From the NCBI RefSeq assembly GCF_001640805.2, contig NC_066837.1, positions 20,515,341 to 20,579,340 of the forward strand: DNA of 64,000 bases. The letters run 5' to 3'. The notes beneath the pieces were generated by a model that saw only the letters and a program-made list of their open reading frames with translations, was not told where the DNA came from and searched no databases. The DNA comes from Lates calcarifer. Taxonomy: Eukaryota > Chordata > Actinopteri > Centropomidae. This document shows positions 25,001-37,270 of the stretch, one piece after another. The position numbers and the translations under genes were made by a program. The number at the start of each line of letters is the position of its first letter. Within the stretch, counting starts at the first letter, position 1.

Positions 25001-28000
25001 ATTTTTTTTTAATCCTGTGAGTTCCAGTGTTGATCTACAAACTGTAGGCTAGTGAGCCAAAGGTACAGTGTGTGCTCCACCTACAAGTTAACATTGTTCA
25101 GTATTAGTTGGAGTTACATAAAAGAAGCGATAGTTACATCAGCAGTAGATCTGTTTTGTGGGCTGGATAGGATTGTTTTACAAAAGGCCAATTAGTGAGA
25201 CATTGCTTACTGCGCCGCAAGCTGAAGGTCGAATTGTTAAGAAAGACAGTGAGGTGCACTGTCATTGCTCATGTCACAATGTAACATCAGGAATATTTTC
25301 ACGCTGTGAAAAATTTTTTATAATAATATTAGTAATAGTCCAGTATGGTACAGCACACAGCTTACACACCTGTGATGTGGAAAGGAGACATCTTGTGTTC
25401 GGAAGTTAAACTTAACATTTTCATATTCACAGATCCTGTATTTTTCAGTAAGGTAGAAGGAGTAGATGTGCCTGCAATGTAATCCAGGAGCCATTTTCCC
25501 AAATATTGCACCAAAAACACTTTGATGTGCATATACAGTAGCTACAGCTGTCAGCAGGTTCGCAAAGAGAAACAACCAAGAGAACAGCTTTTGTTAAAAA
25601 CAACAGCCAGGGTTCTGCACTTATGAACATGCTGCATGATTTATTTTCTTCTTCTTTTTTTTAAACAGTCATTTTCAGCAGTCACCACATTGCTGCCATA
25701 TTGATCTAGAAAATGTGTAGCAATATCCAACAGAGCATGCCCGAAATCTTAATTTGGGACTGATAAAGACCAGACCATCATCTCTACATGTAAACTCTAG
25801 GAACAGACAGATTTAACAGCTTAGCCCAGAAAAAAATGACTAACTTGAGACTGGTAGTTTATTCTAGACCATGAGATCAATATAAAACAAAATAATTTAA
25901 AATCAAGCACCACTTATTATCTTCTATATCTAAATAATATCTATGTAAATACAGGAATTTGACCCTTTCCTGTTTATAATAGAAAAGTCCTACATCTTTT
26001 TTGGTGTACCTGCAAGTTAATCTGTTCTGTTGTCATGACAACAAAACAACACTGTATGCCATGCAAACACTGCAGCAAGACTAGCTAACATGGGTACTGC
26101 AGAAAGGTTCACACAACAAACATCCTAACAGCAGATGTATGGCTCTGGGTCTGACGCTGAATCATCACAGTCTAGCATCACCCTGTTTTCTTCCAAGTAT
26201 CTGGAACCAGAGAAGCCTTGGAGGATTAGTTAATGCACTTGCAGCATCCTCTCTCCAGACACTCATCACCTAACATACTCAGCAAAAACACTTAGTGATA
26301 GAATAGCAAATCCACAGTCATGGTAAAGAGCAAGGTAACAACACACCCTAAGATCTGATCTCTGTTATTTTTAGAGTTTTAGGGTGAAAAAAATCCAGTG
26401 TGATTTATTCTATCTCTAATCTCTCAAGAAGTTACTTATCTCTGCAGGCTGGATAAATTCTTTCATCTGAGTTATTTGAGGAGGTTAAGACTAGAGGTAT
26501 GGAAAAAGTCCAAAAACAGCAGCAGATATCGGACACAGGTGCAATTCTGTTTAACGTTTCTGCACAGACGGACAGGGTCACACGTTTGGTGGTGTTTATG
26601 GTCGAGCTAAATGCTAATGTCAGTATACCAACATGGTCACAGTGACAATGCACCTGATCTTCAGCAGGTATGTTTACCATGTTCACCATTTCAGTTTGTT
26701 AGCATATTAGCATTTGCCAATAACGGGTTTCTGAGCTATGTCGTCAATGAGACATGTGGCAGGCATACGGCAGAAAGCAATGCAAAATGACTGAGGGCAT
26801 ATGAGTCTAAAACTGCACATATTGCAGATGTTATGAAAGGAAAATGTTAATGCTTTCAGGAAGGAAACCTGCCAGTTAGTACAGAGAGCAGAATTAGCTG
26901 TTAGCTCTAGCAAATTGGCGAAAGCTCTGGTTTTTATGCAGGCTGTGGATGGTTTTACACTGAAACTGCAGGAATAAACAACAGTTTTAAGTCAGACAGC
27001 CACTGTTACTGTGTGTTCAAGGCTGTTTAATGAACATTGCTAAGGCTCTGTGTTATGCTTGGAATTTTTCCAGAGAAAAAAAAAATTCTTGCAGAGTCTC
27101 TTGAGACCTGAGATCCTTTAAGGGTGATCAATAATACTGCTTAAATCCTGCATTGACATAGTTTGTCAGGAGTGAAGCTCTGCCTGTTTACATCGCAGTC
27201 ATCTCTAATAGGGGTTTTGCAGTGTCTGGTATATTTTGAGGAAAGAGCAGGAATTTCATACATACTAATGTGTTCTTGACTTGTGCAGCAGCAAACAGCA
27301 TGACAATGTTAGCTTTATTATGCTAACGTTGTGCTTTTAAATTTAACCCATCCTGTCAAGTGATTGACGCACATAGGTCATTTCTCACTCTGACATCTGT
27401 GCAGCTAACTTTATGAATAGCCTCATGTAGCGTTACCACTGCTGTAGCTGCTGTTTCTTACTGGAACTATGTGTCAAGTTAGCTGACATAGTAGATCTCA
27501 GTCAAAGGTTAAAAAAAAGAAAGAAAAAAGCATGCAATGCAAGAACCATAATTGCAGGAAAGTGCTAATGGTAGGAAACCCATATATTAGCAGTAAAATA
27601 AAAAGTACAGTTGTGGTCGATGGTAATGTCATTAGCTTTGCAGGTTTTCGTCATAAACCAAAATACTGGACAAACTGGAGTTTTAACCTGCTAATGGCAC
27701 TGATATTTAGGTTCCTACAAACTGCCCTGAGGGGAACATGAATGTGTGAGCTACATTTCATGGAGGTCCGTCCAAAGTGGCAGACTAATCGACCAATATC
27801 CCCATCCCCAGGAGCATGCTGTTGGTGTAGCTGATGAAAATGGTCGTATTTCTCTCTGTCATTTAGAAGCAGGTGGAGATATGGTAATCTTTTGTTTTGG
27901 CCTCCATTTGATAGTTGACAGTGAAACCAGACAGGAAACATGGGAAATTGTCCCCAGCTGCAACTGACCTGGAGATTTTATGCAGCTTAAACCGCTAAAC

Positions 28001-28478
28001 CATAGTTATACTCAATAAAGCAGCTTTATTGATTCAGGAATATTTCACTAACATTGATGTATTGACTGACAGGCTCTGACAGTCAGAGTGATAGCTTAGC
28101 TAATTGATTACCTGGCTAATTGGTTTGTTTCATTATCTGATTTTTTTCTCCCCACTGGGAGCTTTAGTAATCAGCGCACTGTCAGCATTTTTGCAGACAT
28201 TTCTGTGGAAAGAGGTCACTGTGTCCCAGTCAGTAAATCTGGACCAGACCCAAAGGACTCCTATAAGGAATGCACAAATGCATCGACAGCAGAATGATCA
28301 TCCAGAAAGACATCAGTATCGATTATTAGACACTCACACCTGTACATCATCAAACCTTCTCTTCCTTGTGTCTTTTCTCACTCTCTCACCTTTTTCACAC
28401 ACACACACAAATCTATACTCTAAGCAGGCCTGTGCAGCCTCCATAATTTATCTTGCCCAGCGATGCAGTACACACACA

Positions 28479-28516
<38 letters not shown>

Positions 28517-28560
28517 TCCTATAGAGTATCTATAAAACATCTCTCCAGCACAGGCAGAGT

Positions 28561-28603
<43 letters not shown>

Positions 28604-29840
28604 AGCAAACACCCACACTGTAAAATGTATTCCCAAAGTCCGCAGGCGGAGAGCAGTCCGACTTCTGCGGAGTAAAGCCAGCATCCAATGCAATGCAGTT
28701 GATTTAAGAATTCATAGCGCAGACACGAGGCACAGCTGCTATGCAGAGCGAGGCAGCGCTCGCATCCCCTGCATCCCAATGAGGAGCCAGGGCTCTGCTT
28801 CAACTCCATGTCCCAACTGTAACCACCTAAGACCTCTGCAACCTGGACAACAGCAGCTCAGCGTCATGGTCACGACTGACCAGTATGTGTGTGCAGCTGC
28901 TGCCTCAGTTCATGCCTCTCCACTTGAAGCTATAGCTGACAAAGAGGATGAATTACAGGGCTATAATGAGGACTAATTAGGGGGCAAATAATAGCTAAGA
29001 TAATATTCTAAAGGATAATACCTGAAGGCTTTAAAGGACAAAAGTCTCATGAAAAAAAATGTTATGTCATAGTTCTTGGCAAAATAGCCCTTCTCTATCT
29101 CTCTTGCCTCAAATGTTGCCAACAGTTAATTGGCTTTTAAAAAAGTATAGTCTATGCTTGATAATGTCAGATAAAAAACCCATAACTCACTAACTTTTAT
29201 CACAACATTATAAGGATTAAGAGAAAATCCAGCCTTCTTTGTTGCCTGTAAACTCAAAAATGCATAGAGATAGAAGGTAGAAATGAGGCTGCTGCTGTCC
29301 TGAGAAGGTGACATTTTGGAGATACAAGGTTCTCGTTTGACAGGTGCGTTATTAGTATGTGACTAGACCTACTACTGGTGCTGCTGCTACTGTCCTATTT
29401 CATCTGCAGCAGTCCTAACCTTGTTCTCTGAGAACTGATACACTTTTAGGGAATTACTGGTCACAAAGACACTTTTTTTTTTCTTCAAAAGCAGAGATGT
29501 AGAACAACAAACAGTGAACCGGTTTCTACAGGATGTTGTGTTTTTTAATGTTTTTTTATGAAGTCATGACCTGCCCAGGAGAGGTTTTTAAAAGACAGCT
29601 GCAGAGATGAGGAAAGAGGCAGTGCGTAGCTGATGTTTGAAGTTAGTGGCTTGGTGCAGGATGGATTATCTTATCCCAGTGTCCCCCCATAACTGCCAGA
29701 CCACTACTGGAACAGTGATGCTGCTGCTACTGCTGCTGCTAAACATCCCTTTAAAATCCTTTACACTGCAGTGCTATTAAATCAACCTCCAACCTGGCAG
29801 ACTACTCACCTCCCAGCGCAGCTTTCATTACAAAATTCAT
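12849..29840 (-). CDS. cplx1: Complexin (complexin 1-like), complete coding region in three exons
   Basis: Complexin is a small cytosolic presynaptic protein that binds the assembled SNARE complex, both clamping and promoting synaptic vesicle fusion. On the - strand the exons are 29840-29810, 16068-15890 and 13040-12849, in phases 1 and 0, giving 133 aa (human CPLX1 has 134). Domains are an N-terminal segment (residues 1-26, [11 protein letters not shown]...), an accessory helix (about 28-48, [20 protein letters not shown]), a central SNARE-binding helix (about 49-71) that keeps the Arg, Tyr and Lys-Tyr contact positions (R49, Y53, R60, K70, Y71), the GSLTRPKKA motif, and an amphipathic C-terminus ending [12 protein letters not shown]. 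There is no C-terminal CAAX box, which argues against cplx3/4. [16 protein letters not shown] and MLKK fit cplx1 better than cplx2, but a separate paralogue is possible, so the symbol is provisional. Confidence 0.93.
13041..15889 (-). other. Complexin intron 2
   Basis: Intron between exons 2 and 3. It holds the CpG-containing stretch at 13,585-14,310 described separately. A second slightly CpG-rich patch lies at 15,040-15,250, and a T-run at 15,790-15,806. I found no supported exon in it. Confidence 0.6.
13585..13970 (+). promoter_or_regulatory. Candidate promoter and first exon inside the complexin intron
   Basis: Two inverted ETS-type sites (CCGGAAG near 13,593 and ACTTCCGG at 13,616-13,623) and a CRE-like CGACGTCA (13,846-13,853) occur here. 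An inverted CCAAT box (ATTGG, 13,875) is followed by ATG at 13,941 and a consensus donor AG|gtaagt at 13,962/13,963. CpG is frequent, unlike the flanks. The combination resembles a housekeeping-type, perhaps bidirectional promoter with a short + strand first exon. I could not find a following coding exon, so a non-coding RNA or an internal complexin promoter is equally possible. Confidence 0.35.
15890..16068 (-). CDS. cplx1: Complexin exon 2, accessory and central helices
   Basis: The acceptor is ccttttctcag and the donor AAG|gtataa. It reads [20 protein letters not shown], then [20 protein letters not shown] and [19 protein letters not shown]. It holds the accessory helix and the SNARE-binding helix. 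The usual ATKDMGK of complexin 1/2 is GPPDVGK here. Confidence 0.95.
18009..18449. mobile_element. MITE-like element with a perfect 16-bp terminal inverted repeat
   Basis: TGACATTTTGGGAAAT at 18,011-18,026 is matched exactly by its reverse complement at 18,433-18,448. The interior (gactggaaataagggg...agcctagctctgtccaaag...atgctaagccaagctaac) resembles a non-autonomous repeat abundant in percomorph fish. There is no transposase. A target-site duplication was not evident. Confidence 0.75.
26606..26718 (+). repeat. Dispersed fish repeat, left part
   Basis: Contains aatgtcagtataccaacatg, cacagtgacaatg, cagcaggtatgtttaccatg and gttagcatattagcatttgc. It matches the start of the copy at 34.2 kb and appears to continue at 27,584 after an interruption. 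Confidence 0.6.
27584..27785 (+). repeat. Dispersed fish repeat, right part
   Basis: attagcagtaaaataaaaag, then gtcattagctttgcaggttt, gtcataaaccaaaatactgg and gggaacatgaatgtgtgagc represent the later part of the same family as 26.6 kb. The two parts are separated by about 870 bp of unrelated sequence. Confidence 0.55.
28480..28601. repeat. Two adjacent (CA)n microsatellites
   Basis: (CA)n at 28,480-28,514 and 28,564-28,601, separated by about 50 bp of unique sequence. Confidence 0.95.
29810..29840 (-). CDS. cplx1: Complexin first coding exon (31 nt)
   Basis: The reverse strand reads ATG AAT TTT GTA ATG AAA GCT GCG CTG GGA G, then the donor gtgagtag. The peptide [10 protein letters not shown] matches the vertebrate complexin start (MEFVMKQALGG, MDFVMKQALGG), and phase 1 fits the next exon. 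The -3 base is A, a good Kozak context. Upstream on the - strand a pyrimidine-rich tract ending ctggctgcag (near 29,895) may be the acceptor of this 5' UTR exon. Confidence 0.88.
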
Positions 29841-30003
29841 GATGAAGCAGTTCTGTGTTCTCTTCCTTCAGTGGTCACGTTATCAGGGACAGACCTGCAG
29901 CCAGGGGACAGAATACACAGGCTGTGACTGTATGAATACCACTGTTGGGACATGCAGTTCACTCCACTGGGTTTTTATATACAAGAGCATGATGGGATGG
30001 GGG

Positions 30004-30045
<42 letters not shown>

Positions 30046-31640
30046 TTGAGGCTAGATGCAGACGACAGAGATCCCGGTTTGGCAAAGGAACACCAGAACA
30101 AACAAAAAAAGTGGTTCCGCAATAATCGCAATATCTTCACATTACGTTAAGTGAATTTACATTGTTAATACCCTCAAAATATGATCAGCTTTATTCCAGT
30201 ACCACACCATGTCCTGAGTTTTGTTGAGGCACCCGTGCCCCCGATTTACAACCACACTCCATCTTGTGTGGATTTATGCTGACACTGCCTGGCTGCCTGT
30301 GATGTATCCTCATGGAAATGACTCCAAGAATAAAAAAATTTAAAAAGGCGGGAGTGGGGGGGGGACAATGACAGGGTCAACGATGGACAAGTGGAGACAT
30401 GGTTTGTGTCAGTACATAAGCCTTAGGGAGCATTACCTCACACAATCTGAGAGAGCATTATATGACAAGACAAAGGGGATTTTTTTAAAGATGCTCTGCC
30501 TTCCCACAAAGTCTTACAGTGTATCTGTGGCTTTCATGTGAGAGTTTATAGTAGGTATCATGACATTTTATTTTGTTAACATTATAATAATGCCGTTGTA
30601 TCTGTCAAGGGATTTATAGTGACTCAGAACTGCTCAACAGTGGATTTAGAATTATTTTAAATGGAAATTGCCATTTGTCTATGACAGTGCTGCTGGGACT
30701 TTGTGACCGAGGAGCTCAATTGAGAGTTTATAGATCTTAAAGTACTTTATGGTAATTAAAAAAAAATCTTATGTCGTCGTTATAATGTTTCTATGACATT
30801 TCTATAGGAGTTGCAGAGCTCAAAACCTAGTTTATAGCAGCCTTGTTGCACTTATTTATTTTTTACATTCTTTTTACGAGATGACAAACCCACGGGTAGC
30901 TTTGCTGCATTTTAATAGCACCACTCTACCATCGCATAACAGGCAAGTAGGGGGATTTTTTTTCTCGAAAACTAACAGCACTCATTATAGCGCGGTTTCG
31001 TCCGCGGGTCAATTTCATTCGCCCAAAGTCGAATCTGCACCAGCCGAGCGTCTTTAAATCATTTCCTGGTTCCCTTCCTCTTCATCATCAACTGCAGCAG
31101 CATCAGTTTCTCCTCACATGAACCCTTACAGTATTAACTCGCTGCTCTTGGTGCGGTGCAGCATTCCCGGTGCAGTTGCAGTAGTGTACAGTATGTACTC
31201 TGTGTTAAATTTATTTCTGCAGCCACTACACCTTGCATGCACATATTCTGTATTCAGAAGTCAGATATACGAGCAGGAAGCTGCGTTAGGAAGCATCAGC
31301 ATCTTTCACCAAGTACACGAACCTATCTCCATCCTGTCCCGTACAGTAAAGCTGCACACCAACATCTCTGTCTTAGGTTGTTCGGACGTCGTTTACCTTG
31401 TTTTTGATCCTCCTCCGAGTCTTTATTCCACCGAAAAAGCCTCGTCGCAGGGTTATAACCACCTTTCTTTATCGCCCTCAGCGAGGTGAGAGAAAACACA
31501 AGTTGTGCGTCTAAAAGGAGGGATTGTGCCTCTCTCTGGCTCTCAGTTTGCAGACATGCCGGTTGTGTCAGAGTCAGGCTGCAGCGGCGGAGGAAGATAC
31601 TGTATTCCTGCAGGAGGAGATGAGAGCATGCAGGGGGAGA
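29841..31640 (-). other. Upstream region of complexin; possible 5' UTR and promoter
   Basis: On the - strand this precedes the complexin start. It holds a (GAT)n run at 30,006-30,045. A CpG-containing stretch at 30,985-31,060 (cgcggtttcgtccgcgggtc) and another at 31,380-31,480 could contain the promoter. No transcription start can be fixed from sequence alone. Confidence 0.3.
30006..30045. repeat. (GAT)n trinucleotide microsatellite
   Basis: About 13 GAT/ATG units. On the complexin strand it reads (ATC)n, about 165 bp upstream of the start codon. Confidence 0.95.
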
Positions 31641-32002
31641 GAGGGGGAGGGAGGGAGCATATGAATGTAATATCACCAAAGTGAAGGTTCTATTTAGTTT
31701 TCAAAAAAAAACAAAAAAACAAAAACAGAAAACATATGAAACAATTAAAAAGTACTTAAAATGTTGCAAGTGTGTCCTAATAAACTAATACAATCTAATA
31801 ATTGCAACAAAAGACAACATGCAAGAAAAATATCAAATCAGCGTTTTCTTAAGATTTGCCTCCATGCCCACACACAGTGCTTAATTCACTGGTTCTTATT
31901 TTCTTATTACTAAGCCAGTAAGGTTCAAAGTTGCTTTTAATGTATTCTGAGAGAGAAAAAGCTGTTTTCTCTGTTAAAATCATACATTGTTGACACGTTT
32001 TG

Positions 32003-32016
32003 CCACTAGGGGGCAG
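32003..32016 (+). promoter_or_regulatory. CTCF-like motif
   Basis: CCACTAGGGGGCAG matches the vertebrate CTCF core. Motif match only; occupancy is unknown. Confidence 0.4.
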
Positions 32017-32589
32017 GAGAACAGGTTGTTAGCACAATGTGCAGTGTTGTCAGATGTGTGATAAATGTCGTATTTGTATGATAATTTTGCCCTTCATACA
32101 ATGTACGATAAAATACACATGATGTACAATTATTTGATAATTTTGTAACATTTAGTATTACTAGTCGTAATTAGTGTAGGCTAGCTCATTTTAATTCACG
32201 CAACAGTAAAACATGGATCCTACTTTTCCACATCTTTTCTCATGTGATACGTGTTTCTGAAATTACACATTTATGCCTATCTTCGCTCTTAGTTATGACT
32301 CACATACAATAATTTTCCTCAAAATGTGATGATTTTAAGCCTCTGGAACAATACAGTAACATTCCCCATGTGGCAAAATTATTGACATGTAAAGTTGCAG
32401 TGTGTCTGTGTTAGCAAACAGTTGCATTCAGCAGACGTAGAGAAATATAGTTTTTATTTGGAATCATGTTTTCAGCTACCTGACAAACATAAGTCCAATA
32501 TTCTCCCTCCTTTTAGCTCTGGTTTAACTGAAATGACTAAGTTTTATTTACTAAGATTTATTGTTAAAGCTGGATTAACTGACTATTGA

Positions 32590-32603
32590 CCACTAGGAGG
32601 CAG
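32590..32603 (+). promoter_or_regulatory. CTCF-like motif
   Basis: CCACTAGGAGGCAG lies in the same orientation as the motif 587 bp upstream. Motif match only. Confidence 0.35.
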
Positions 32604-34204
32604 GAATACAGAAATATTCCAAACCAACTTAACAGTAACAAAGTCCTTATATGCTAACAGCTTTCAGAGGTGTTTATTATAATATGGTTAGCAAACAATT
32701 TCCTAGTTATTCACCCAGCACAAACAGAGCAACATGAGCAGACAGAGGGCAAATATAAAGGACAGAGAATATGATGTTTATCACTTTAACCTAACCTTGT
32801 TTCTGACGCTATACTAAACCTCTAGCTCTAAAATAAACCTTCTCTGCCCCTGCAAATGCTTGTGACGTCCTTGCTTTTTTCAGCGTAGTAACATTGCCGC
32901 ACTTTACACACATGGTGAGGCAGACAGGCAGAGAGAGAGAGCACAGAGGGGGCCAAGGGGAGCTTAAACTGCTGTATCTCCCATCAATTAATCAAGACAG
33001 AGGAGAGACTGTGTCCAGTCAACACGCCCTGGCACAAGCATCCATCACCTTGTTTGTAGCCTAGTAAGGCTTTGAAACAACAGCAGTGCACATGCTTGCA
33101 AATACGCACACACACACACACCCACATAGAAACTGTCATACATAGTTTTGTTTATTTCTTTATGGCCCTATGATTTATAGTCTCTTGGTTTTAAGGTCAG
33201 AAGTTGGACATTTTTGTTCTTGACCCATATCCACAGTACTATTGTTTGAAGACAAAAACGTCTAACTGTGTATCTTCACACCCAAGTTGTCTTATAGTTA
33301 TCCTATGCAGATAATATGTTTTCAATTAAGCATTTCACTTTGAGCTTCTGTGGGCACTTTGCACTTTTAATAGCACAACATGCAAACAGCCAGGTGGTAA
33401 TCTGGCACCCTGTACCGTTTTGTCTCTTTGTGTGATGTGATATGTGTATTTTATTGTTGTTTGTTGAGCCTTTGTTACTCTCACAACAGGAATTCAAACG
33501 GCTGTATTTTCTTAATTCTCCGTATATCAGCATGTGGCCTGTGTCCAAGTAATGAGTCACTGTGGATATGTGCCAAAACAGAAAAAGTTACCAATCTATG
33601 CCTGAGCTACTGGAACAAACACACTCTGAATACACTCAATACACTGATGGTGTGGCAACCTATGAAACACACAAACAATTACAATGAATGGCATTTGATG
33701 ACTGCATTAGCATTTTATACCAAAATATGTATGGCAGAGCACCACAGGGACTGCATGCCATTCAAAAAAGGGCAAATTAGCATAGCACTGCCATCACATG
33801 AAAACACTGCTGTAGTGCTGGTTTTCTCTCTTGTCAAGCTATTTTGATGTTAGCTGAATTCATAATACCAATACTGACAATACCAATACACTGGAAATTT
33901 TTTAAATTCATGGAAGGGTTGAAAAGCAGCACATTTTGCTACAAACCCAGAACCAAGAGCAGTGACAAAATAACAAGAATAACACAATAATGGCTCCACA
34001 ATGATTGGCATTTCTCTTTCACCATCTGTATTTCTAACAAACACATAAGAGTTACTCTGTTGTTCAACACTGAAGGAATAGGTTTTGCTTACAAATGGAA
34101 ATCAGCGTGACTCACAAATAAATTACATCTTCTCAGATGCAGAGTTTGGAAAATATTGCTTTTGAACAAACAAAACTAAGAGTCTTTCGCCATGCTAGTC
34201 ATTG

Positions 34205-34390
34205 TGTGGGTGGCTAATCTAATGTCAGTATGCTAACATCACCACAGTGACAATGCTAACATGCTGATGTTTAACAGGTATGATATTCACAATTTTTTAA
34301 GCATGTTAGTATGCTAACATTTGCTAACTAGCCCTAACGAGAAAGTATAGCTATGCTGAGGCTGATGGGAATGTTTTGAAGGTATATGGT
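34205..34390 (+). repeat. Dispersed fish repeat (same family as 26.6/27.6 kb)
   Basis: Contains atgtcagtatgctaacatca, cacagtgacaatgctaacat, agcatgttagtatgctaaca and gctgaggctgatgggaatg. The order of blocks agrees with the two-part copy upstream. Confidence 0.65.
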
Positions 34391-36970
34391 GTACCGAACA
34401 AAAATGGCGGACCGCCTGGACATTGCCATCCCTAAAGTTGCTCTACTAGCATGGTTGGCAGCATCATATCTCCCTTTGTTATAAATTTTGCCATAACTAT
34501 CAAAATAAAGGAACAACAGATATGAGTATATAAATTAAAATAATATGTTATTTAATGCTGTGAACTTTGACGCCCAATTAAAGATCATTGTAAAGACTTC
34601 AGGTTTTTAAGGCAAAACACTACACTCCTTACTATAGTTTTATTGTATTTTAGGGCAACACCCAATTGTGTATGGCCATTATGGAAAGATTTACCTGCAC
34701 CTGATCTGCTGAAGCTGTTTCCCAGGGACAAAGAGGAGCTAATATTGAAACAGGGCACAGAATTTAGTGCTTACCTCCCATCTTTCGCCGCAGCTGCAGT
34801 CAAATGAAAAATGGATTATGTTACAGGACAGCAACTTAGTGCTGCTGTGCCATTTCTTGAGGCAGGATGTAACGAAAAGGTAGTGACCTGAGTAGATTCT
34901 TTGTAAATGGCCTTTTGAAATCCCTTCAGTGTACTTTTGAGTGCATTTACTCATAATTACATGCCATTAGCAGTATAACAACATAAAACCTATTTGCTCG
35001 GATCGCTACATCTGCATTCCAATATTAGCCTTTTTAATCTTAATTTCCCATAAACATAAGATATGGAGATCCTGGCATGTGTGGTTTATGTATGAGATTT
35101 ATTATTATAGTCTCAGTCACCTCTGTGCTTAGCAGATAACCTTTTTTGCTGACAAATGACCAGCAGTCCACCCCTTTGCCCCTATACCACCTCAGCTACG
35201 GAGGCGTGCAGTAGAATACATAAGGACTCATATCAAATACCATTCATTGTGATAAAATATGCAAGCCAGCAGAATGTCAACTGAATGCCATGAGGACGGA
35301 GTCACTTTGAAGCTTTGAATTGTCTGAAGCACATTGAAAGATTATTCAGAAGATGAACCACATCTGCAGTGGCAGCCAAAAAAATCCTGTACACATAGTA
35401 ACTCCAAGCGATGAACACTCACTTGGGATTATAACCTTTACTAAATGGTTTGGGATGATGGCAGTAACTGTGTTAATATGGAGGCTGGAACCTCTGAATG
35501 TTAATGTCTTATCAAATAGGAACATATATTATTCACTAGAAAAGCAATCGATGTAGCGTCAACTCTTCCAGAGAGGTTGTTGGTAATAATGTGCTTCCTT
35601 TGGTCTTGCATTTTACAGAGCCCTACCTTAAATATTTTTGATCAAGTGAGCTACTTTGAGAGTTTTTTCCTTGTCAGACAGAAAAAAACAAAGCTAATTT
35701 AACAGCAGCAGATGTTACTCATCTTTTTTAACTGCAGCTGTCATCGCTGCACAACAATTACTGCATATACACATCCTGAGTCACTTGCCACATCAACTCA
35801 AATGTAAGCCAGGTGGAATGCAAACCCACAATCCCCAATTCCAGATGCTGATGCCATAGGCCACCAGGCATATGTTGCTTTTAAGTATCTGTCCATTCAT
35901 CACATCAAACCTCCGCTGTAATTTGATTGATTTTGATTCCGTCACTCATTGCTTGTCATACCTTTTTCATGCAATTCTACAACTGTTTTTGATACATTTT
36001 GTGCAAAGATTGTTTGCTTTTTGAGATATTTTGATAGGGGTTCTCAGGCAAGAATCAGATCAGATCCGCAGACTGTACTGATAGTCCTGATACTGATGGT
36101 CCATTTCAGCCATCCCATCAGTGTTTTGTTTTCATTCAGGTGTAAACCAAAGTGAAAATGCTCTGTTACATCATAGAGATTTTTGTTTGCTGGAGAGGGT
36201 CAGCTGTAGGACACTGGAAATTCTTGCTGACATTTTACATCTGTAATAGGAGCTGCCTCCTTGATAAACCTTTATGACATCCCTGCTCTCACCCTATCCC
36301 CTTGCAGACTCAAGCAAGTTCCTACATAGTTACTGACCCAAAATAGCACAAAGGATTCATTCCCTTCTGTGTGTTATTAAAGGTAGCTATAATGATCTGT
36401 ACAATGATAAAGAACCAGTGTGATCCACTTTACATCTTTAAAAAATCAGGAACAAATGTATGTAGTGTGATGTTATGTTATAGGAGTGGTAGTACTCTGT
36501 TATTCCCCTGTGTTTTACGGTGACTGTGTGAACTCTCTGTATCACACAAACTGAAACTCCCCTTAGAATCAGTGCATTGTGAGGTGAACAAAATGTGATG
36601 CCTTTAGTGACTTTATTGTGTCTAACGCAGAGGCACTTTATTCATATTTTAAAATTCAGATTACAATATTAATAATTTCACAGCATACCCCTCCATCTTT
36701 TTTCTCTTCTTGTGCTTTTCAGGCTTTATCATCACCAACATTTCACCAACATATACTGTAGTGGGCTATATTCCTCCATCTGAAGGGCACAGTGGCCTCT
36801 GTCAGGCTATTCTGTGAAGTCAGAGGGGAGGAGTCATTAGCTTTGGATATTAGTCTGCTGTCCATCATTCCTGCTGCACTCTGAGGTCCCCAGAGACACT
36901 GAAAGAGGGAAAGGAGTAGGCGAAGGGAGGGAAAGAAGGAGGGAAAGGAGGCGGAGGGATTGCATGTAAC

Positions 36971-36976
36971 TGTGTG

Positions 36977-37007
<31 letters not shown>

Positions 37008-37008
37008 C
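36971..37008. repeat. (TG)n microsatellite
   Basis: About 19 TG units with one interruption (tgcg). Confidence 0.95.
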
Positions 37009-37262
37009 CATCAACCCGTAGAGGACCTCTGAAGTCCTAGATAGAGGGAGGTGTGTACTGCTGCAATGCGTAAAGGCATCGCAGCTTCACGGTTTCACGC
37101 AGTGAGCGGGCTGACTGACTTGAAAGGCTGAATGACTGGTTGACTGACCAAATCGGCGATTTGTACTGTATACTGAACTGAATAGCTGTCAGGGTAGCTG
37201 ATTACCTTGGTGACTTTATAGGGCTTCTCAGGTACATCATCCATCTCCTAACAACCTCCTGG

Positions 37263-37270
37263 TGACGTCA
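37263..37270. promoter_or_regulatory. Perfect palindromic CRE
   Basis: TGACGTCA, the full CREB/ATF site, in ggtgacgtcatcgtg. It lies in gene-poor DNA, so function is speculative. Confidence 0.3.

Larger units (their letters stand above)
16069..29809 (-). other. Complexin intron 1 (13.7 kb)
   Basis: A long intron with no supported gene. It contains purine-rich GA tracts (17,080-17,830 on the + strand), the MITE at 18,009-18,449, repeat pieces at 26.6 and 27.6 kb and two (CA)n runs near 28.5 kb. A moderately CpG-rich stretch at 28,620-28,880 could be regulatory. The remaining open frames look like chance. Confidence 0.6.

Noticed and set aside
33428..33847. 139-codon + strand open frame
   Set aside because: Cys-rich, low-complexity reading of AT-rich DNA with no family resemblance or splice signals.
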